A stretch of 64,000 bases of DNA from Bin87 sp965243255 (GTDB lineage Bacteria > Chloroflexota > Dehalococcoidia > Lucifugimonadales > UBA3495), in assembly GCA_965243255.1 (NCBI GenBank), contig CBDEUH010000004.1, positions 1,612,001 to 1,676,000 on the forward strand. Direction: 5' to 3'. The notes beneath the pieces were generated by a model that worked only from the letters and a program-made list of their open reading frames with translations, was not told the DNA's origin and did not search any database. A program made the translations under genes and the position numbers. Below, in pieces: positions 40,761 to 49,825 of the stretch. Positions within the stretch are counted from its first letter, which is position 1; the number at the start of each line of letters is the position of its first letter.

Positions 40761-42206
40761 ATGTGCGCTATGGTAAAGAACCGCAATGGACTGACGGTCA
40801 CCACAGCCTCGCCGGCTGCTGCCGACCTGTACCAGGAAGGGGTGGACCTGGTGCTTTCGCAGAATTATGGGCCCGAAGAGAAAATTCGGGCGGCGATTGA
40901 AGCCGACGACGGCTTTGCCATGGCCAACGTAGCGCTGGCCTACGTTCTGCACCTCCAGATGAACGTCCCGGCGGCCCGGGAGGCCGCTGAGCGCGGCGTT
41001 GAACTCTCGGCCGGTCTTTCGCGGGAAGAACGGCAGTTGGCGCAGATCATGCACTGCTTCACCCACGGCAAGGGACGCGAGGCCATCAAACTCATCCACG
41101 AGCACATGGAGGATTTCCCCACCGACACTTTGGCCATGCGCGTCGCTCAGCGACTCTACATGCTCGGCTGCTTTGGCGCCGGCGTGCCCGACTTTCCCAG
41201 CCACCTGATGGCGATGATGCGCAAAGTGGCCCCGGCCAACGGCGATGAGTGGTCGTTCCTGGGTCAGTATGCCTTCGCCCACCACGAGACCAACCAGCCG
41301 GAAAAGGCGATGGAGTTGGCGTTGCGCTCGCTGGAGGGCAACCCGCAGAACGCAGTGGCCAGCCACTCTGTAACCCACTCTTACTTTGAACAGGGCGACG
41401 CGGCCAACGGCGGGGCATGGCTCGCTGACTGGCTGGACAGGTTTGACCGCCGGGCGGCATACAACGTCCATCTTTCCTGGCACCTGGCTCTCTTTGAACT
41501 GGCGCAGGGCCGATACCGGGAGACCCTTGACCTGTACGAAACACACATCCGGCCTGGGGTCCAGGCGCGGAACTTGTCCAACCTGCAGGACGCCGCGTCG
41601 CTGATGTGGCGGCTGCAAATCTATTCGGGTGAACAACCCGGCAAGCCGTGGGACGAGGTTCGGGACATGGCTATGCCGGCCGCGACCGGCCCCGGAGCGG
41701 CATTCCGGGACTGCCATGCCGCCCTGGCCTTCGCCGGCGCCGGCGATGCCGACGCCACGCAGCAGCTGGTTGACCGCCTCACCGCCCAGGGCGAAAAGGG
41801 CGATGACCTCTCTCGTGAGATGACCCTGCCCATCGCGTTGGGCGCCGCCGCGTTCGCTTCCGGCGATTACGATACCGCCGCCGACCTGATGGGGCCGACC
41901 TACCCGATGCTGGCCCGCATCGGAGGCAGCCACGCCCAGCGAGAAGTCTTTGAGGATACCCTGCTGGAAACCTACATTCGCGCTGGCCGTTACGATGAAG
42001 CCAAGGCGATGCTGGACGAAAGGCTGTCCCGGCGCTCGTCGGTACGGGATACGTACTGGCTGGGCCGGCTGGAAGCCGAGGCAGTGCGGGGCAACCCGGA
42101 GGCTTCGCGGGAGCTGTTGGTTCGGGCGCGGGCCGCCTGGGCGCCTACCGCCGACGAAAGGGCCGCTGAGCTGCAACGTTTGGCTACATCCGTGGATTGC
42201 GGCTAA
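40761..42206 (+). CDS. TTC38-like tetratricopeptide-repeat protein
   Basis: A 481-residue helical repeat protein. The segment around AVASHSVTHSYFEQGDAANGGAWLADWLDRFDR followed by YNVHLSWHLALFELAQGRYRETLDLYE is the hallmark of the TTC38 family, which occurs in bacteria and animals and has no known reaction. TPR-like helices continue to the C-terminus (AREAAERGVEL, ETYIRAGRYDEAKAMLDERL). The frame opens at 40653, but the ATG at 40761 has GAGG upstream and removes a poorly conserved leader. No signal peptide, so it is probably cytoplasmic. Confidence 0.8.
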   Translation: MCAMVKNRNGLTVTTASPAAADLYQEGVDLVLSQNYGPEEKIRAAIEADDGFAMANVALAYVLHLQMNVPAAREAAERGVELSAGLSREERQLAQIMHCFTHGKGREAIKLIHEHMEDFPTDTLAMRVAQRLYMLGCFGAGVPDFPSHLMAMMRKVAPANGDEWSFLGQYAFAHHETNQPEKAMELALRSLEGNPQNAVASHSVTHSYFEQGDAANGGAWLADWLDRFDRRAAYNVHLSWHLALFELAQGRYRETLDLYETHIRPGVQARNLSNLQDAASLMWRLQIYSGEQPGKPWDEVRDMAMPAATGPGAAFRDCHAALAFAGAGDADATQQLVDRLTAQGEKGDDLSREMTLPIALGAAAFASGDYDTAADLMGPTYPMLARIGGSHAQREVFEDTLLETYIRAGRYDEAKAMLDERLSRRSSVRDTYWLGRLEAEAVRGNPEASRELLVRARAAWAPTADERAAELQRLATSVDCG

Positions 42207-43087
42207 TCGGGTAAAGGTTCCGGAAGCCGGTCGAGCAGGCTTTCCAGACCGAGAGACTGACAAAGCTCGTCAAGTTCGGGCTGGCGGCCGCCGGCCCAAC
42301 GCAGTTGCTCCGGCTCGGTTTCCGGCAGGGGCACGTCCAGCCGCAGCGTTGCTAAACGGCGGTAGAGGAGAGCGTCATCTCGTTGCTCGGCCAGGGATTT
42401 GGCAAGGCCCTGGGCTCCGCGCACCTGGATATCCCAGTCCCCGGCGTCCGTGGGGATCTGGTCAAGGCTGCCGTAGCGGGTAAGGATGGCGGCGGTGGAA
42501 CGGGCGCCCCAGCGGGGGATGCCGGGTATGCCGTCGGCGGCGTCGCCCACCAGCGCCAGGTAGTCGGGGATGGCAGGCGGAGGGACGCCGAACTTTTCGA
42601 TTACGCCGGCTTCGTCGATCACTTCTGCCTTGCGCCGGTCCAGCATAACGACGCGCTGGGCGGACACCACCTGGGCCAAATCCTTGTCCGGGGAGCACAT
42701 CAGAACCTGATCAACTGCCGGGAACTGGGCAAAGTGGACTGCGGCGGCGGCGATGGCGTCGTCGGCCTCGAACTCCTGCATCGGCCAGACGGTCAGCCCG
42801 AGAGCGGACGTGATCCGCTCCGCCAGGGGGAACTGCGCCAGCAGGTCCGGCTCCACGCCGTCGCCAGTTTTGTAGCCGTCAAACAGGTCGTTGCGGAAAG
42901 AGCGAATGACGGAGTCGAAAGCGATGCCGACGTGGGTAACTTCGGGCTGATTGAGGAGGGCGATGAGAGATTGCGCCAGCCCGTGGGTTGCCTTAACGTC
43001 CTGCCCGTCGGGAGCAGTACGGCCGGGGCGAGGGGAGTAATGGGCGCGGAATAACTCGTAAGTGCCGTCAACCAGGTGAATTTTCAT
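42203..43087 (-). CDS. 5'-3' exonuclease (PolA N-terminal/FEN-like)
   Basis: A 294-residue flap-endonuclease-type nuclease without a polymerase domain. KIHLVDGTYELFRAHYSPRP (first metal-binding Asp), HGLAQSLIALLNQPEVTHVGIAFDS, EFEADDAIAAAAV and CSPDKDLAQVV (acidic metal ligands), then helix-hairpin-helix YLALVGDAADGIPGIPRWG. It would process RNA primers or flaps. The frame opens at 43303; the ATG at 43087 gives the family start. It is the last gene of the run that begins at the PEPCK-like gene, 28 bp after malate synthase, and its stop overlaps the convergent TTC38-like gene by 4 bp. Confidence 0.88.
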   Translation of the reverse strand: MKIHLVDGTYELFRAHYSPRPGRTAPDGQDVKATHGLAQSLIALLNQPEVTHVGIAFDSVIRSFRNDLFDGYKTGDGVEPDLLAQFPLAERITSALGLTVWPMQEFEADDAIAAAAVHFAQFPAVDQVLMCSPDKDLAQVVSAQRVVMLDRRKAEVIDEAGVIEKFGVPPPAIPDYLALVGDAADGIPGIPRWGARSTAAILTRYGSLDQIPTDAGDWDIQVRGAQGLAKSLAEQRDDALLYRRLATLRLDVPLPETEPEQLRWAGGRQPELDELCQSLGLESLLDRLPEPLPD

Positions 43088-43115
43088 CGGGGATGATGTG
43101 AACTGCCCTACGCGA

Positions 43116-44693
43116 TCAGTCCAGGTAGCGGTAACCGGGCAGGGTGAGGAACTCGATGAAATCGTCGGACAGGACGATTTCGTCCAGCAGTTCCACCGCC
43201 TTGTCCAGCGCGCCGGCATTATCCTGGCCACGCTGCTCCACCAGAGCGGCGGCCTCCTGGGCGCGGGTCTGGCGATACAGCTCGGCGGTGATGGGCCGAC
43301 CATCGTTCAAGGACGCGCCGTGCCTGACCCATTGCCAGAGCTGGGAGCGGGAAATCTCCGCCGTTGCGGCGTCTTCCATCAAACCGTAGATGGCGACGGC
43401 GCCGTTGCCGCGGGTCCAGGCGTCGATGTACTGCAAGGCGACGCTGATGTTGTTGCGGAGGCCGGCCTCGGTGATTTCGCCCTCAGGAACGGCTAGCAAA
43501 TCGTCGGGAGCGATGCGGACTTCGGGGATGACGGAGAGCTGGTTGTCGGTGGCGAACGCCGACTGGAAAACGTCGAGCACCGGCGGGACCAGGCCGGGGT
43601 GGGCGACCCACGCGCCGTCAAAGCCCTGGTCGGCCTCGCGCTGCTTGTCGGAACGCACCTGGGCGAAGGCGGCTTCGTTGGCCGCCTCGTCGTCGCGACG
43701 GGGGATGAACGCGGACATTCCGCCCAAGGCGTGGGCGCCGCGACGGTGGCAGGTGTTGACCAGCAGATGGGCCGCCGAGGTCAGGAAGTGCGTCGCCATG
43801 GTTACCTGGGCGCGGTCGGGAAAGACCATGTCGGCGCGGTTGTTGAACACCTTGATGACGCTGAAGATGTAATCCCAACGTCCCAGGTTCAGGCCGGCCG
43901 GCCTTTCCCGGAACTCGTACAGGATTTCTTCCATCTCGAAGGCGGCGAGGATGTGCTCGATGAGCACGGTAGGGCTGATGGTTCCCGCGGGTATGTTCAG
44001 GCGTTCCTCGGCGTACTTGAACGCGTCGTTCCAGAGGCGGGCTTCCAGGTACGACTGGAGCTTGGGCAGGTAGTAGTAGGGGCCGGTGTCGTGGCTGTTT
44101 TGGGCCACGTGATTGTGGTAGATGGTCAAGCCGAAGTCGAAGAAGCTGCCGGCGACGGGTTCGCCATCCACGAGCAGGTGGCGTTCCATCAAGTGGAGAC
44201 CGCGGGGGCGCACGCAAAGGGTGGCAGTCTCGTCGTTCAGTTGATACTGGCGTCCGTCGGCGGCATGGTCGCTGATGGTGCGGCGGTAGGCGTCGCGAAC
44301 GTTGAGCTGACCGTCCAGAGTGGGAAGCCAGGCGGGTGAGTGGGCATCCTCGAAGTCGGTCATATAGACTTGGGCGCCGCAGTTGAGCGCGTTGATGACC
44401 ATGCGCCGGCTGGACGAGGGGCCGGTGATTTCCACGCGGCGGTTGGTGAGGTCGGCCGGGGCCGGCTGCACGCGCCAGTCGCCTTCGCGGACGCCGCGGG
44501 TTTCCGTCAGGAAGTCGGGCGTCGCGCCGGCGTCAATCTCAGCCTGGCGACGCGAGCGGGCCGTCATCAGGCGGCGTCGGGTGGTCTCGAAGTTGCGGTG
44601 CAGTTCGGCGACGAAGGCCAGCGCGTCGTCGGTAACTACTTCAGCGTACTGCGCGGGAACCGGGCCAAGAATCTGGATGCTGTCAGATGGCAT
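43116..44693 (-). CDS. aceB: Malate synthase A
   Basis: A 525-residue enzyme condensing acetyl-CoA and glyoxylate to malate. Family segments: VEITGPSSSRRMVINALNCGAQVYMTDFEDAHSPAW (active-site region), RPRGLHLMERHLLVDGEPVAGSFFDFGL, LPKLQSYLEARLWNDAF, GTISPTVLIEHILAAFEMEEILYEFR, GRWDYIFSVIKVF and the catalytic Asp in DGAWVAHPGLV. The length fits the A isoform. No isocitrate lyase is present in this window. The neighbour upstream, 21 bp away, is the 767-aa PEPCK-like gene. Confidence 0.96.
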   Translation of the reverse strand: MPSDSIQILGPVPAQYAEVVTDDALAFVAELHRNFETTRRRLMTARSRRQAEIDAGATPDFLTETRGVREGDWRVQPAPADLTNRRVEITGPSSSRRMVINALNCGAQVYMTDFEDAHSPAWLPTLDGQLNVRDAYRRTISDHAADGRQYQLNDETATLCVRPRGLHLMERHLLVDGEPVAGSFFDFGLTIYHNHVAQNSHDTGPYYYLPKLQSYLEARLWNDAFKYAEERLNIPAGTISPTVLIEHILAAFEMEEILYEFRERPAGLNLGRWDYIFSVIKVFNNRADMVFPDRAQVTMATHFLTSAAHLLVNTCHRRGAHALGGMSAFIPRRDDEAANEAAFAQVRSDKQREADQGFDGAWVAHPGLVPPVLDVFQSAFATDNQLSVIPEVRIAPDDLLAVPEGEITEAGLRNNISVALQYIDAWTRGNGAVAIYGLMEDAATAEISRSQLWQWVRHGASLNDGRPITAELYRQTRAQEAAALVEQRGQDNAGALDKAVELLDEIVLSDDFIEFLTLPGYRYLD

Positions 44694-44714
44694 AGTTATA
44701 CGTCCTGCTAGTGA

Positions 44715-47018
44715 TTACTGGTCTGCCGGCAGGCCCAGCTCAACCAGTCGTTGCCGGCCGACCTGGTCGAGAGACAAACCGGAGGCCAAGCCTTCGCGGT
44801 ACTTCCGCTCCAGTTCGCGTAGCTGATAGGCCACCGGCCTCATTCCCTCGCCACGCTGGGCCGCGACTTCCGCCAGGGTTTCGTAGGCCTGGTCCAGAGA
44901 CCAGTAGAAGGAAAAGAGCCACGAGAGTTCCCGCTGGTTGGTGGGGGATGGTATGTCGGCGATGTCCAGGATGGTGTTGACCACCTTGGTGTAGCGGAGG
45001 ATGCCGGCTTTGTCCTGCTGGTCGCGGCCGTAGTAGCGCCGGTGCATCAGTTCGTGGACGCGGTTGGCGTAATCACCCTCGCCGTAGATGTTGACGGGCA
45101 GCCACTCGCGCAGGTCCACCACCTCGTTGCCGTCGGAGTCCAGCACGCCGACGGCCACCTCGGAGCGCAGCACGCCGTCGTACTCGAACTTGACCGCGTT
45201 GCGGAGCAGGGCTTCCTGCAGCAGCATGGTCAACTCGCGGGGGATTTTCACGTAGCGGGAGCCGGAGGCCTCTTCGTTGCTGTCGGCGCCCACGCCGCCC
45301 GTATTGAAGGCGTAGTACTGCTGGGGCATTCCGCCCCAGGCCAGTTGCTGCAGCACGTGGTACAACAGATTGGCGTTTTCATCTTCAAGGCCGATGATGA
45401 AGGGGTCGGAGAAGTATTCAACGTAAGGCCGGCCGATGGCGCCGATGGCCGCGCCCATCTGCACGGCCTCGCCGTACATCAGCACGCGAATGTACTGCTC
45501 CAGGCTGAGGCGGCGCAGGGGCGGGATCACGGTGTTCTGGCGCATGACCTCTTGCCAGAAGACCCGGTCGGTGCTGTCCATGGGGACGTGCACGGAGTCG
45601 GTGAGGCGGCCGCCGGTGATTTTGGAAATCAGGCCGGCCGCGCCCTTGCGCTGCAGGAGGCCACGGCGGGACAGTATCATCCGCATATTGCGGACCGGGT
45701 TCTCCAGATAGTTGGGCTCCTGGCTTTCGACGTGGACGGGGACGTTTTCCAGGGTCTCGTCGGGGGTGGTAACTCCCGGAGCGCCGCGCAGCACGTCGTA
45801 GGTAATCGGGTCGTCCTCGCGGGTGAGGCCGAAGGGCACGGCGTAGAAGTTGTTTTCAGTACCGTCGATGCCGTAGGTGATGAGGGCGCTGCTGCCACCC
45901 TGGCGGCTGGCGATGGGGGAGTCCAGGGGCTGGAGCAGCACGATGTCGTCATTCATGGGATAGACCCCTTCTTCGGGGTCATGGGGCAGGTTAAGGATGC
46001 CGGCCAGTTCGCTGTCGGCCAGCTCGACCATGATGGTCAAGGTGCTCTTGCCGTGGAGGGACGGGCCGACGGTTACCAGGGCGGTATTGGCAACGTTGCC
46101 GGTGAGGGTGCGGGTGCGGGCCATGCTGAGAGCCGCCTGGACTGCCAGACCGTTCTTCTCCTTGACCTGGTGCATGGCGATGGACAGGGGGCCCATCTTG
46201 TGCTCGCCCACGTAGTCGAAGCCGAAGTGCAGGGAGAGGCCGCGGGTGGGGGCCTTGAACACCAGTTGGGTGATGCCGGCGTCGCGGAGTTGGGTCTTGA
46301 GAGCCTCGTCCAGGCCGAGGTCGTCCATCCAGTGGGGGACCGACACCTCGAGGATGTCGGGGGGTTCCGGCCACTGTTCCTGAGGAAGCTCGAAGGTGAG
46401 GCGGCGCCACATATAAGGAGCCTGCATGTAGCGGGTGCCGAAAAGCAGCTGGCGGGCGTGGTAGGAGCGACCGGGCGCGTCGCAGATCTGGCGGTCGGTC
46501 TGGACAATGTCCTCGCCGGACGAAAAGGCGGCTTCCATCGTGTCGCAAACCTGGTGAAAGACCTGGGTGAAGAGGCGCTGATTGTCTTCGGAGAAGGCCA
46601 GGGCGTCGCGGTTGCGGGTGAAACCTTCGATGAAATACTGGGTCAGGTCGGGGCGGCGTACGACACCGAGTTGGCTGAAAAAGGCGAGGCCGCCGTTGTC
46701 CAGGCGGAACACGGTTTCGGGCCAGACCTTGCTGGAGGCGCGGCCGGCGGCGTTGGCCTCAACCGCCTCGGCTTCCAGGTCGCGAGCCTGGGCCAGCAAC
46801 TCGGCCTGGCGGGGAGCCGGCAGGTCCTGAAAGACGGGCATTTTGCCGACGATCCACTCTTCCGAGGGATTGTAGAGGGGACTATCGGCGCGTTGACCCT
46901 GCCGGGCGATGGCGCAGAGGCGGGTCAGGGCGGCTTCGAACTCGGGCACGATGTTGGGACCGGCCAGGGGCGACTTGCCATCGGGCCGGTCGGTGGAGCT
47001 CGCGGTGGGGCTGGTCAA
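44715..47018 (-). CDS. Large P-loop protein resembling ATP-type PEP carboxykinase
   Basis: A 767-residue protein not placed with certainty. A phosphate-binding P-loop GPSLHGKST is at 318-326, preceded by an AMHQVKEKNGL.VQAALSMARTRTLTGNVANTALVTV strand-helix run. It is followed by NDDIVLLQPLDS and ALITYGIDGTENNFYAVPFG, in the order seen in ATP-dependent PEP carboxykinases. Normal PckA has about 530 residues and a GLSGTGKTT loop; here the protein is some 230 residues longer and the loop differs. C-terminal 250 residues are unfamiliar and partly helical. Start: TTG with GGAG at 7-nt spacing. Its place before aceB hints at C4-carbon metabolism. Confidence 0.5.
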   Translation of the reverse strand: MTSPTASSTDRPDGKSPLAGPNIVPEFEAALTRLCAIARQGQRADSPLYNPSEEWIVGKMPVFQDLPAPRQAELLAQARDLEAEAVEANAAGRASSKVWPETVFRLDNGGLAFFSQLGVVRRPDLTQYFIEGFTRNRDALAFSEDNQRLFTQVFHQVCDTMEAAFSSGEDIVQTDRQICDAPGRSYHARQLLFGTRYMQAPYMWRRLTFELPQEQWPEPPDILEVSVPHWMDDLGLDEALKTQLRDAGITQLVFKAPTRGLSLHFGFDYVGEHKMGPLSIAMHQVKEKNGLAVQAALSMARTRTLTGNVANTALVTVGPSLHGKSTLTIMVELADSELAGILNLPHDPEEGVYPMNDDIVLLQPLDSPIASRQGGSSALITYGIDGTENNFYAVPFGLTREDDPITYDVLRGAPGVTTPDETLENVPVHVESQEPNYLENPVRNMRMILSRRGLLQRKGAAGLISKITGGRLTDSVHVPMDSTDRVFWQEVMRQNTVIPPLRRLSLEQYIRVLMYGEAVQMGAAIGAIGRPYVEYFSDPFIIGLEDENANLLYHVLQQLAWGGMPQQYYAFNTGGVGADSNEEASGSRYVKIPRELTMLLQEALLRNAVKFEYDGVLRSEVAVGVLDSDGNEVVDLREWLPVNIYGEGDYANRVHELMHRRYYGRDQQDKAGILRYTKVVNTILDIADIPSPTNQRELSWLFSFYWSLDQAYETLAEVAAQRGEGMRPVAYQLRELERKYREGLASGLSLDQVGRQRLVELGLPADQ

Positions 47019-47139
47019 GGCGTATCTCCGAAGGGGATAATTTTAAGGAAGAGAGAGGCACGGTTATGCTACCCCCAACCGCCCCGGCTGTCAAAATGAC
47101 GGGGTTGCCGGAATGGGGATTTCGGGGGTGGTGGTGGGG

Positions 47140-48312
47140 TTAGGGGCCGGTGCCTTCGAACATTGGCAACTGGCGGATTTGGACGTCGGGGGAGAAGTGC
47201 TTGCTGAGGATGCGGCCGGCTTCCTGGTATGAGGAGCCGACTCTGGGGCCGTACCACCGGTCCGGCGGCTCCAGCATCTGCTCAAAGGCGAGGGTGCACA
47301 CGGTTTGTCCCGGGCCCACCATGAAAGGGACATCGTGGGCGCGAACTTCCAGAACGGGCTGGATACCTCCCAACCGGCCGTTTTCGCCATAGCCGAATCC
47401 AGGGTCGAAGAAGCCGGCGTAATGAGTCCGGAGCTCGCCTTTGGCAGTTTCGTAAGCGGTCATCTCGGCGGCCAGCTGTGGGGGTATGCTCACGCTCTCT
47501 ATTGAGGACACCAGGTAGAATTCTTCGGGCTCCAAAATCAGGCTGTGGCCCCGGTCTGCGAAAACAGGTTCCCAGAAATCGCGGGGCGGGTAGCAATTGG
47601 TCAGCGAGAGGTCGAGAAGGCTGCTGTTCCTTTTGGCCCGGTAACCCACGAACCCCGACACGGCCAGCAAGTTGACGCTGAATCCCATTGAGTTACTGTC
47701 GTCAATCTCGGAGGATTGGGCGGGCTGCCGATCTTTGGTGAACAGAATGGGATCCCGCTCGTGCACGCGCCGCAGGTGTCCCGACTCACAGACGGGGCTG
47801 CCTTTGAACAGGCGAATCTGGTTCAAAGACAGACCCGTCTTCACCTTTACGGTGAATGACCTGGAGAACACCTCCAGGAACATACGGCCGTGATAGCCAT
47901 CGGCGATGTCGTCGAAGCGTGGGCTGGCGTCGGTGATGACACGGGTGAAGATATCCAGCCGGCCGGTGGAGCTTTTGGGGTTGGTCTTGCCACGAATCCC
48001 GGGAGGCAGCTTGAGGCCCTCGATGAGAGGGATCAGATAGGCGCGGTTCTTTTCGAGAATCGCGCCATCGCGCAGGTCCATGTCCGCGATGGCAAGATCG
48101 GCCAACTTGTCCTGGACCGGGCCGGCGTAGGGCAGGAAACTGCTCTGCAAGACGTAGGCCGTTTCGCCCAGCCTCAGGTCGAGGCTAGCGGGCTGGTAAT
48201 TTTGATCGGGGATCGTATATTGGCTGACGATAACCCCATCCTGAACGGCTTGCCTAAGCCATTTGGTCGGCAGGATACCCCCCCTATCGATTTCGTTGAT
48301 GTCCTGGAGCAT
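47140..48312 (-). CDS. Double-domain dCTP deaminase-like protein (DCD family)
   Basis: A 390-residue protein of the large 2'-deoxycytidine triphosphate deaminase family, about twice the length of the trimeric Dcd. The first dUTPase-like domain carries ASLDLRLGETAYV, PPGIRGKTNPKSSTGRLDIFTRVI and DGYHGRMFLEVFSRSFTVKVKTGLSLNQIRLF. The second has TAYETAKGELRTHYAGFFDPGFGYG and LEVRAHDVPFMVGPGQTVCTLAFEQM. It should convert dCTP to dUTP (or directly to dUMP), or be a related nucleotide hydrolase. It follows the hydroxyacid dehydrogenase gene after 7 bp. Confidence 0.82.
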   Translation of the reverse strand: MLQDINEIDRGGILPTKWLRQAVQDGVIVSQYTIPDQNYQPASLDLRLGETAYVLQSSFLPYAGPVQDKLADLAIADMDLRDGAILEKNRAYLIPLIEGLKLPPGIRGKTNPKSSTGRLDIFTRVITDASPRFDDIADGYHGRMFLEVFSRSFTVKVKTGLSLNQIRLFKGSPVCESGHLRRVHERDPILFTKDRQPAQSSEIDDSNSMGFSVNLLAVSGFVGYRAKRNSSLLDLSLTNCYPPRDFWEPVFADRGHSLILEPEEFYLVSSIESVSIPPQLAAEMTAYETAKGELRTHYAGFFDPGFGYGENGRLGGIQPVLEVRAHDVPFMVGPGQTVCTLAFEQMLEPPDRWYGPRVGSSYQEAGRILSKHFSPDVQIRQLPMFEGTGP

Positions 48313-48319
48313 ATAGCGG

Positions 48320-49285
48320 TTATTCGGGGGTTACGAGGGACTCGGCCTCCTCGCCGTTGAGGACGCGGAGGATGTTGCCGTAGGCGAAGTGGGCGGCGCG
48401 CAGAGCGGTTTCCTGGCTTTGGCCGGCCATGTGGGGAGTGATGATGACGTTGTCCAGGTCGAACAGGGGGTTTTCGGCCGGGGTTGGTTCCACTTCGAGA
48501 ACGTCCAGGCCGGCGCCGGCGATTTTGCCTTCGGTGAGGGCACGGTAGAGCGCGGGTTCGTCCACCACGGGGCCGCGGCAGAGGTTGATGAAGAAGGCGG
48601 TTGACTTCATCAGATCGAACTCGCGGTCGGACATCATGCCGCGGGTGCGACGGGTCAACGGGACGTGGAGGCTGACAATATCGGAGGTCGACAGAAGTTC
48701 GTCGAAACCAACGGGCTCGGCCTTGACCGCCTGCTGCACGTCTTCGGGGATGTCCTCAATGTCGTAGAAGATGGTGCGGGTGTCGAAGCCGGTGAGCCGC
48801 TTGGCGACCTGGCGGCCGATGCGTCCCATACCGATGATGCCCACCGTCTTGTCGGTTACCTCGGAGAGGTCGGTCTGGTAGAGGTCGCCCCGCCACTGGC
48901 GCTGCCTGGTGGTGGTGTCCCACTGGGCCATCAGGTTGCGGCTGATGCCAATCATCAGGGCAAGGGTTTGCTCGGAAACGGAGATGGCGTTGGCGCCGCC
49001 GTTGTTGGCCACGGGGATGCCCATTTCGAGGATGGTCTCGAGGTCCATGCGGTCGTAGCCGGCGCTGAGGGTCTGGATGAGCTTGACGTTGGGGCATTCG
49101 CGGAGCACCTCGGTGGTTACTTCGCTGGAGATGATGGCGTCGGCGTCGCGGCACAGTTGGATTTGTTCGGCGGCGGGCAGCGTGCGATCCACGACGGTAA
49201 CTTCCACATTATCGGGGGCGTTATCGAGCATGACGTCGGCGCGGGCGCCGACACCGGTGAAATAGGCTACTTTCCAAGAGGGCAT
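48320..49285 (-). CDS. D-2-hydroxyacid dehydrogenase (copy 2)
   Basis: A 321-residue NAD-dependent dehydrogenase. Rossmann motif VGIIGMGRIGRQVAKRL; catalytic Arg in NLCRGP, Glu in LEVEPTP, His in IITPHMAG. The frame reaches 49351, but the ATG at 49285 has AAGGAGAT with good spacing. By eye it is only distantly similar to the copy at 30461. Substrate unknown. Middle of a likely operon: aspartic protease, this gene, DCD-like protein. Confidence 0.9.
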   Translation of the reverse strand: MPSWKVAYFTGVGARADVMLDNAPDNVEVTVVDRTLPAAEQIQLCRDADAIISSEVTTEVLRECPNVKLIQTLSAGYDRMDLETILEMGIPVANNGGANAISVSEQTLALMIGISRNLMAQWDTTTRQRQWRGDLYQTDLSEVTDKTVGIIGMGRIGRQVAKRLTGFDTRTIFYDIEDIPEDVQQAVKAEPVGFDELLSTSDIVSLHVPLTRRTRGMMSDREFDLMKSTAFFINLCRGPVVDEPALYRALTEGKIAGAGLDVLEVEPTPAENPLFDLDNVIITPHMAGQSQETALRAAHFAYGNILRVLNGEEAESLVTPE

Positions 49286-49317
49286 TGTTGTTATCTCCTT
49301 TGGGATCTGCTTAGTGC

Positions 49318-49689
49318 TTACAGCGGGCCGCCCCAGCCGAGGGACAGCCACTGTGCCGGGGCCAGTCGTTCGCCGGTGGGGTCAACGACCAGGTTGAAAA
49401 TCTCCCGGGTGGATGCGCCGAGGAGATAGTTGTCATCCGGGCCGAAGATGACCGGGCAAGGGCGCTCTTCGCCGTCAATGCTGAATCGGGCGAAGCCATA
49501 GCCGTAACGCACCCGGCTGCCGTTAGCGAGGATGAAGCCGAGTTCTTCGCGCGGCTCGATGCGAAGCTGGGTCATCAGAGTCGCCGGCAGCATTGAGTGG
49601 GCCGCTCCGGTATCCACAACGGGCTGCACCGGCGCCAAGTCGCCGCCATCCAGATGGCCGACGCCTATATCCACCTTGAACATTGACAT
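49318..49689 (-). CDS. Retropepsin-like aspartic protease (clan AA)
   Basis: A 123-residue single-domain aspartic protease. The catalytic motif VVDTGAAHSMLP (Asp26-Thr-Gly) lies near the N-terminus and the second hydrophobic-Gly motif YLLGAST near residue 95. One lobe only, so it would act as a dimer like retropepsin. The frame opens at 49722, but the ATG at 49689 has AGGTG at 8-nt spacing. There is no signal peptide or transmembrane segment. Bacterial relatives are poorly known. Confidence 0.8.
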   Translation of the reverse strand: MSMFKVDIGVGHLDGGDLAPVQPVVDTGAAHSMLPATLMTQLRIEPREELGFILANGSRVRYGYGFARFSIDGEERPCPVIFGPDDNYLLGASTREIFNLVVDPTGERLAPAQWLSLGWGGPL

Positions 49690-49825
49690 ATCAAAACACC
49701 TGTTGCTTGCGGTCAAGGCCATTGTACCATCAGAGCCCGTTAGGCGGCTGGCAGGCTGCCGTTCACGCTGTTATGATGATGACGCTTTCAGCGTATCCAA
49801 ATCGATTGAGGAACCAGCAACCGAT

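Noticed and set aside
45042..47099. 685-codon plus-strand open frame
   Set aside because: Lies wholly opposite the PEPCK-like gene; its length comes from GC-skewed third positions. Same reasoning applies to 7720-9183, 56371-57948 and 61373-63280.
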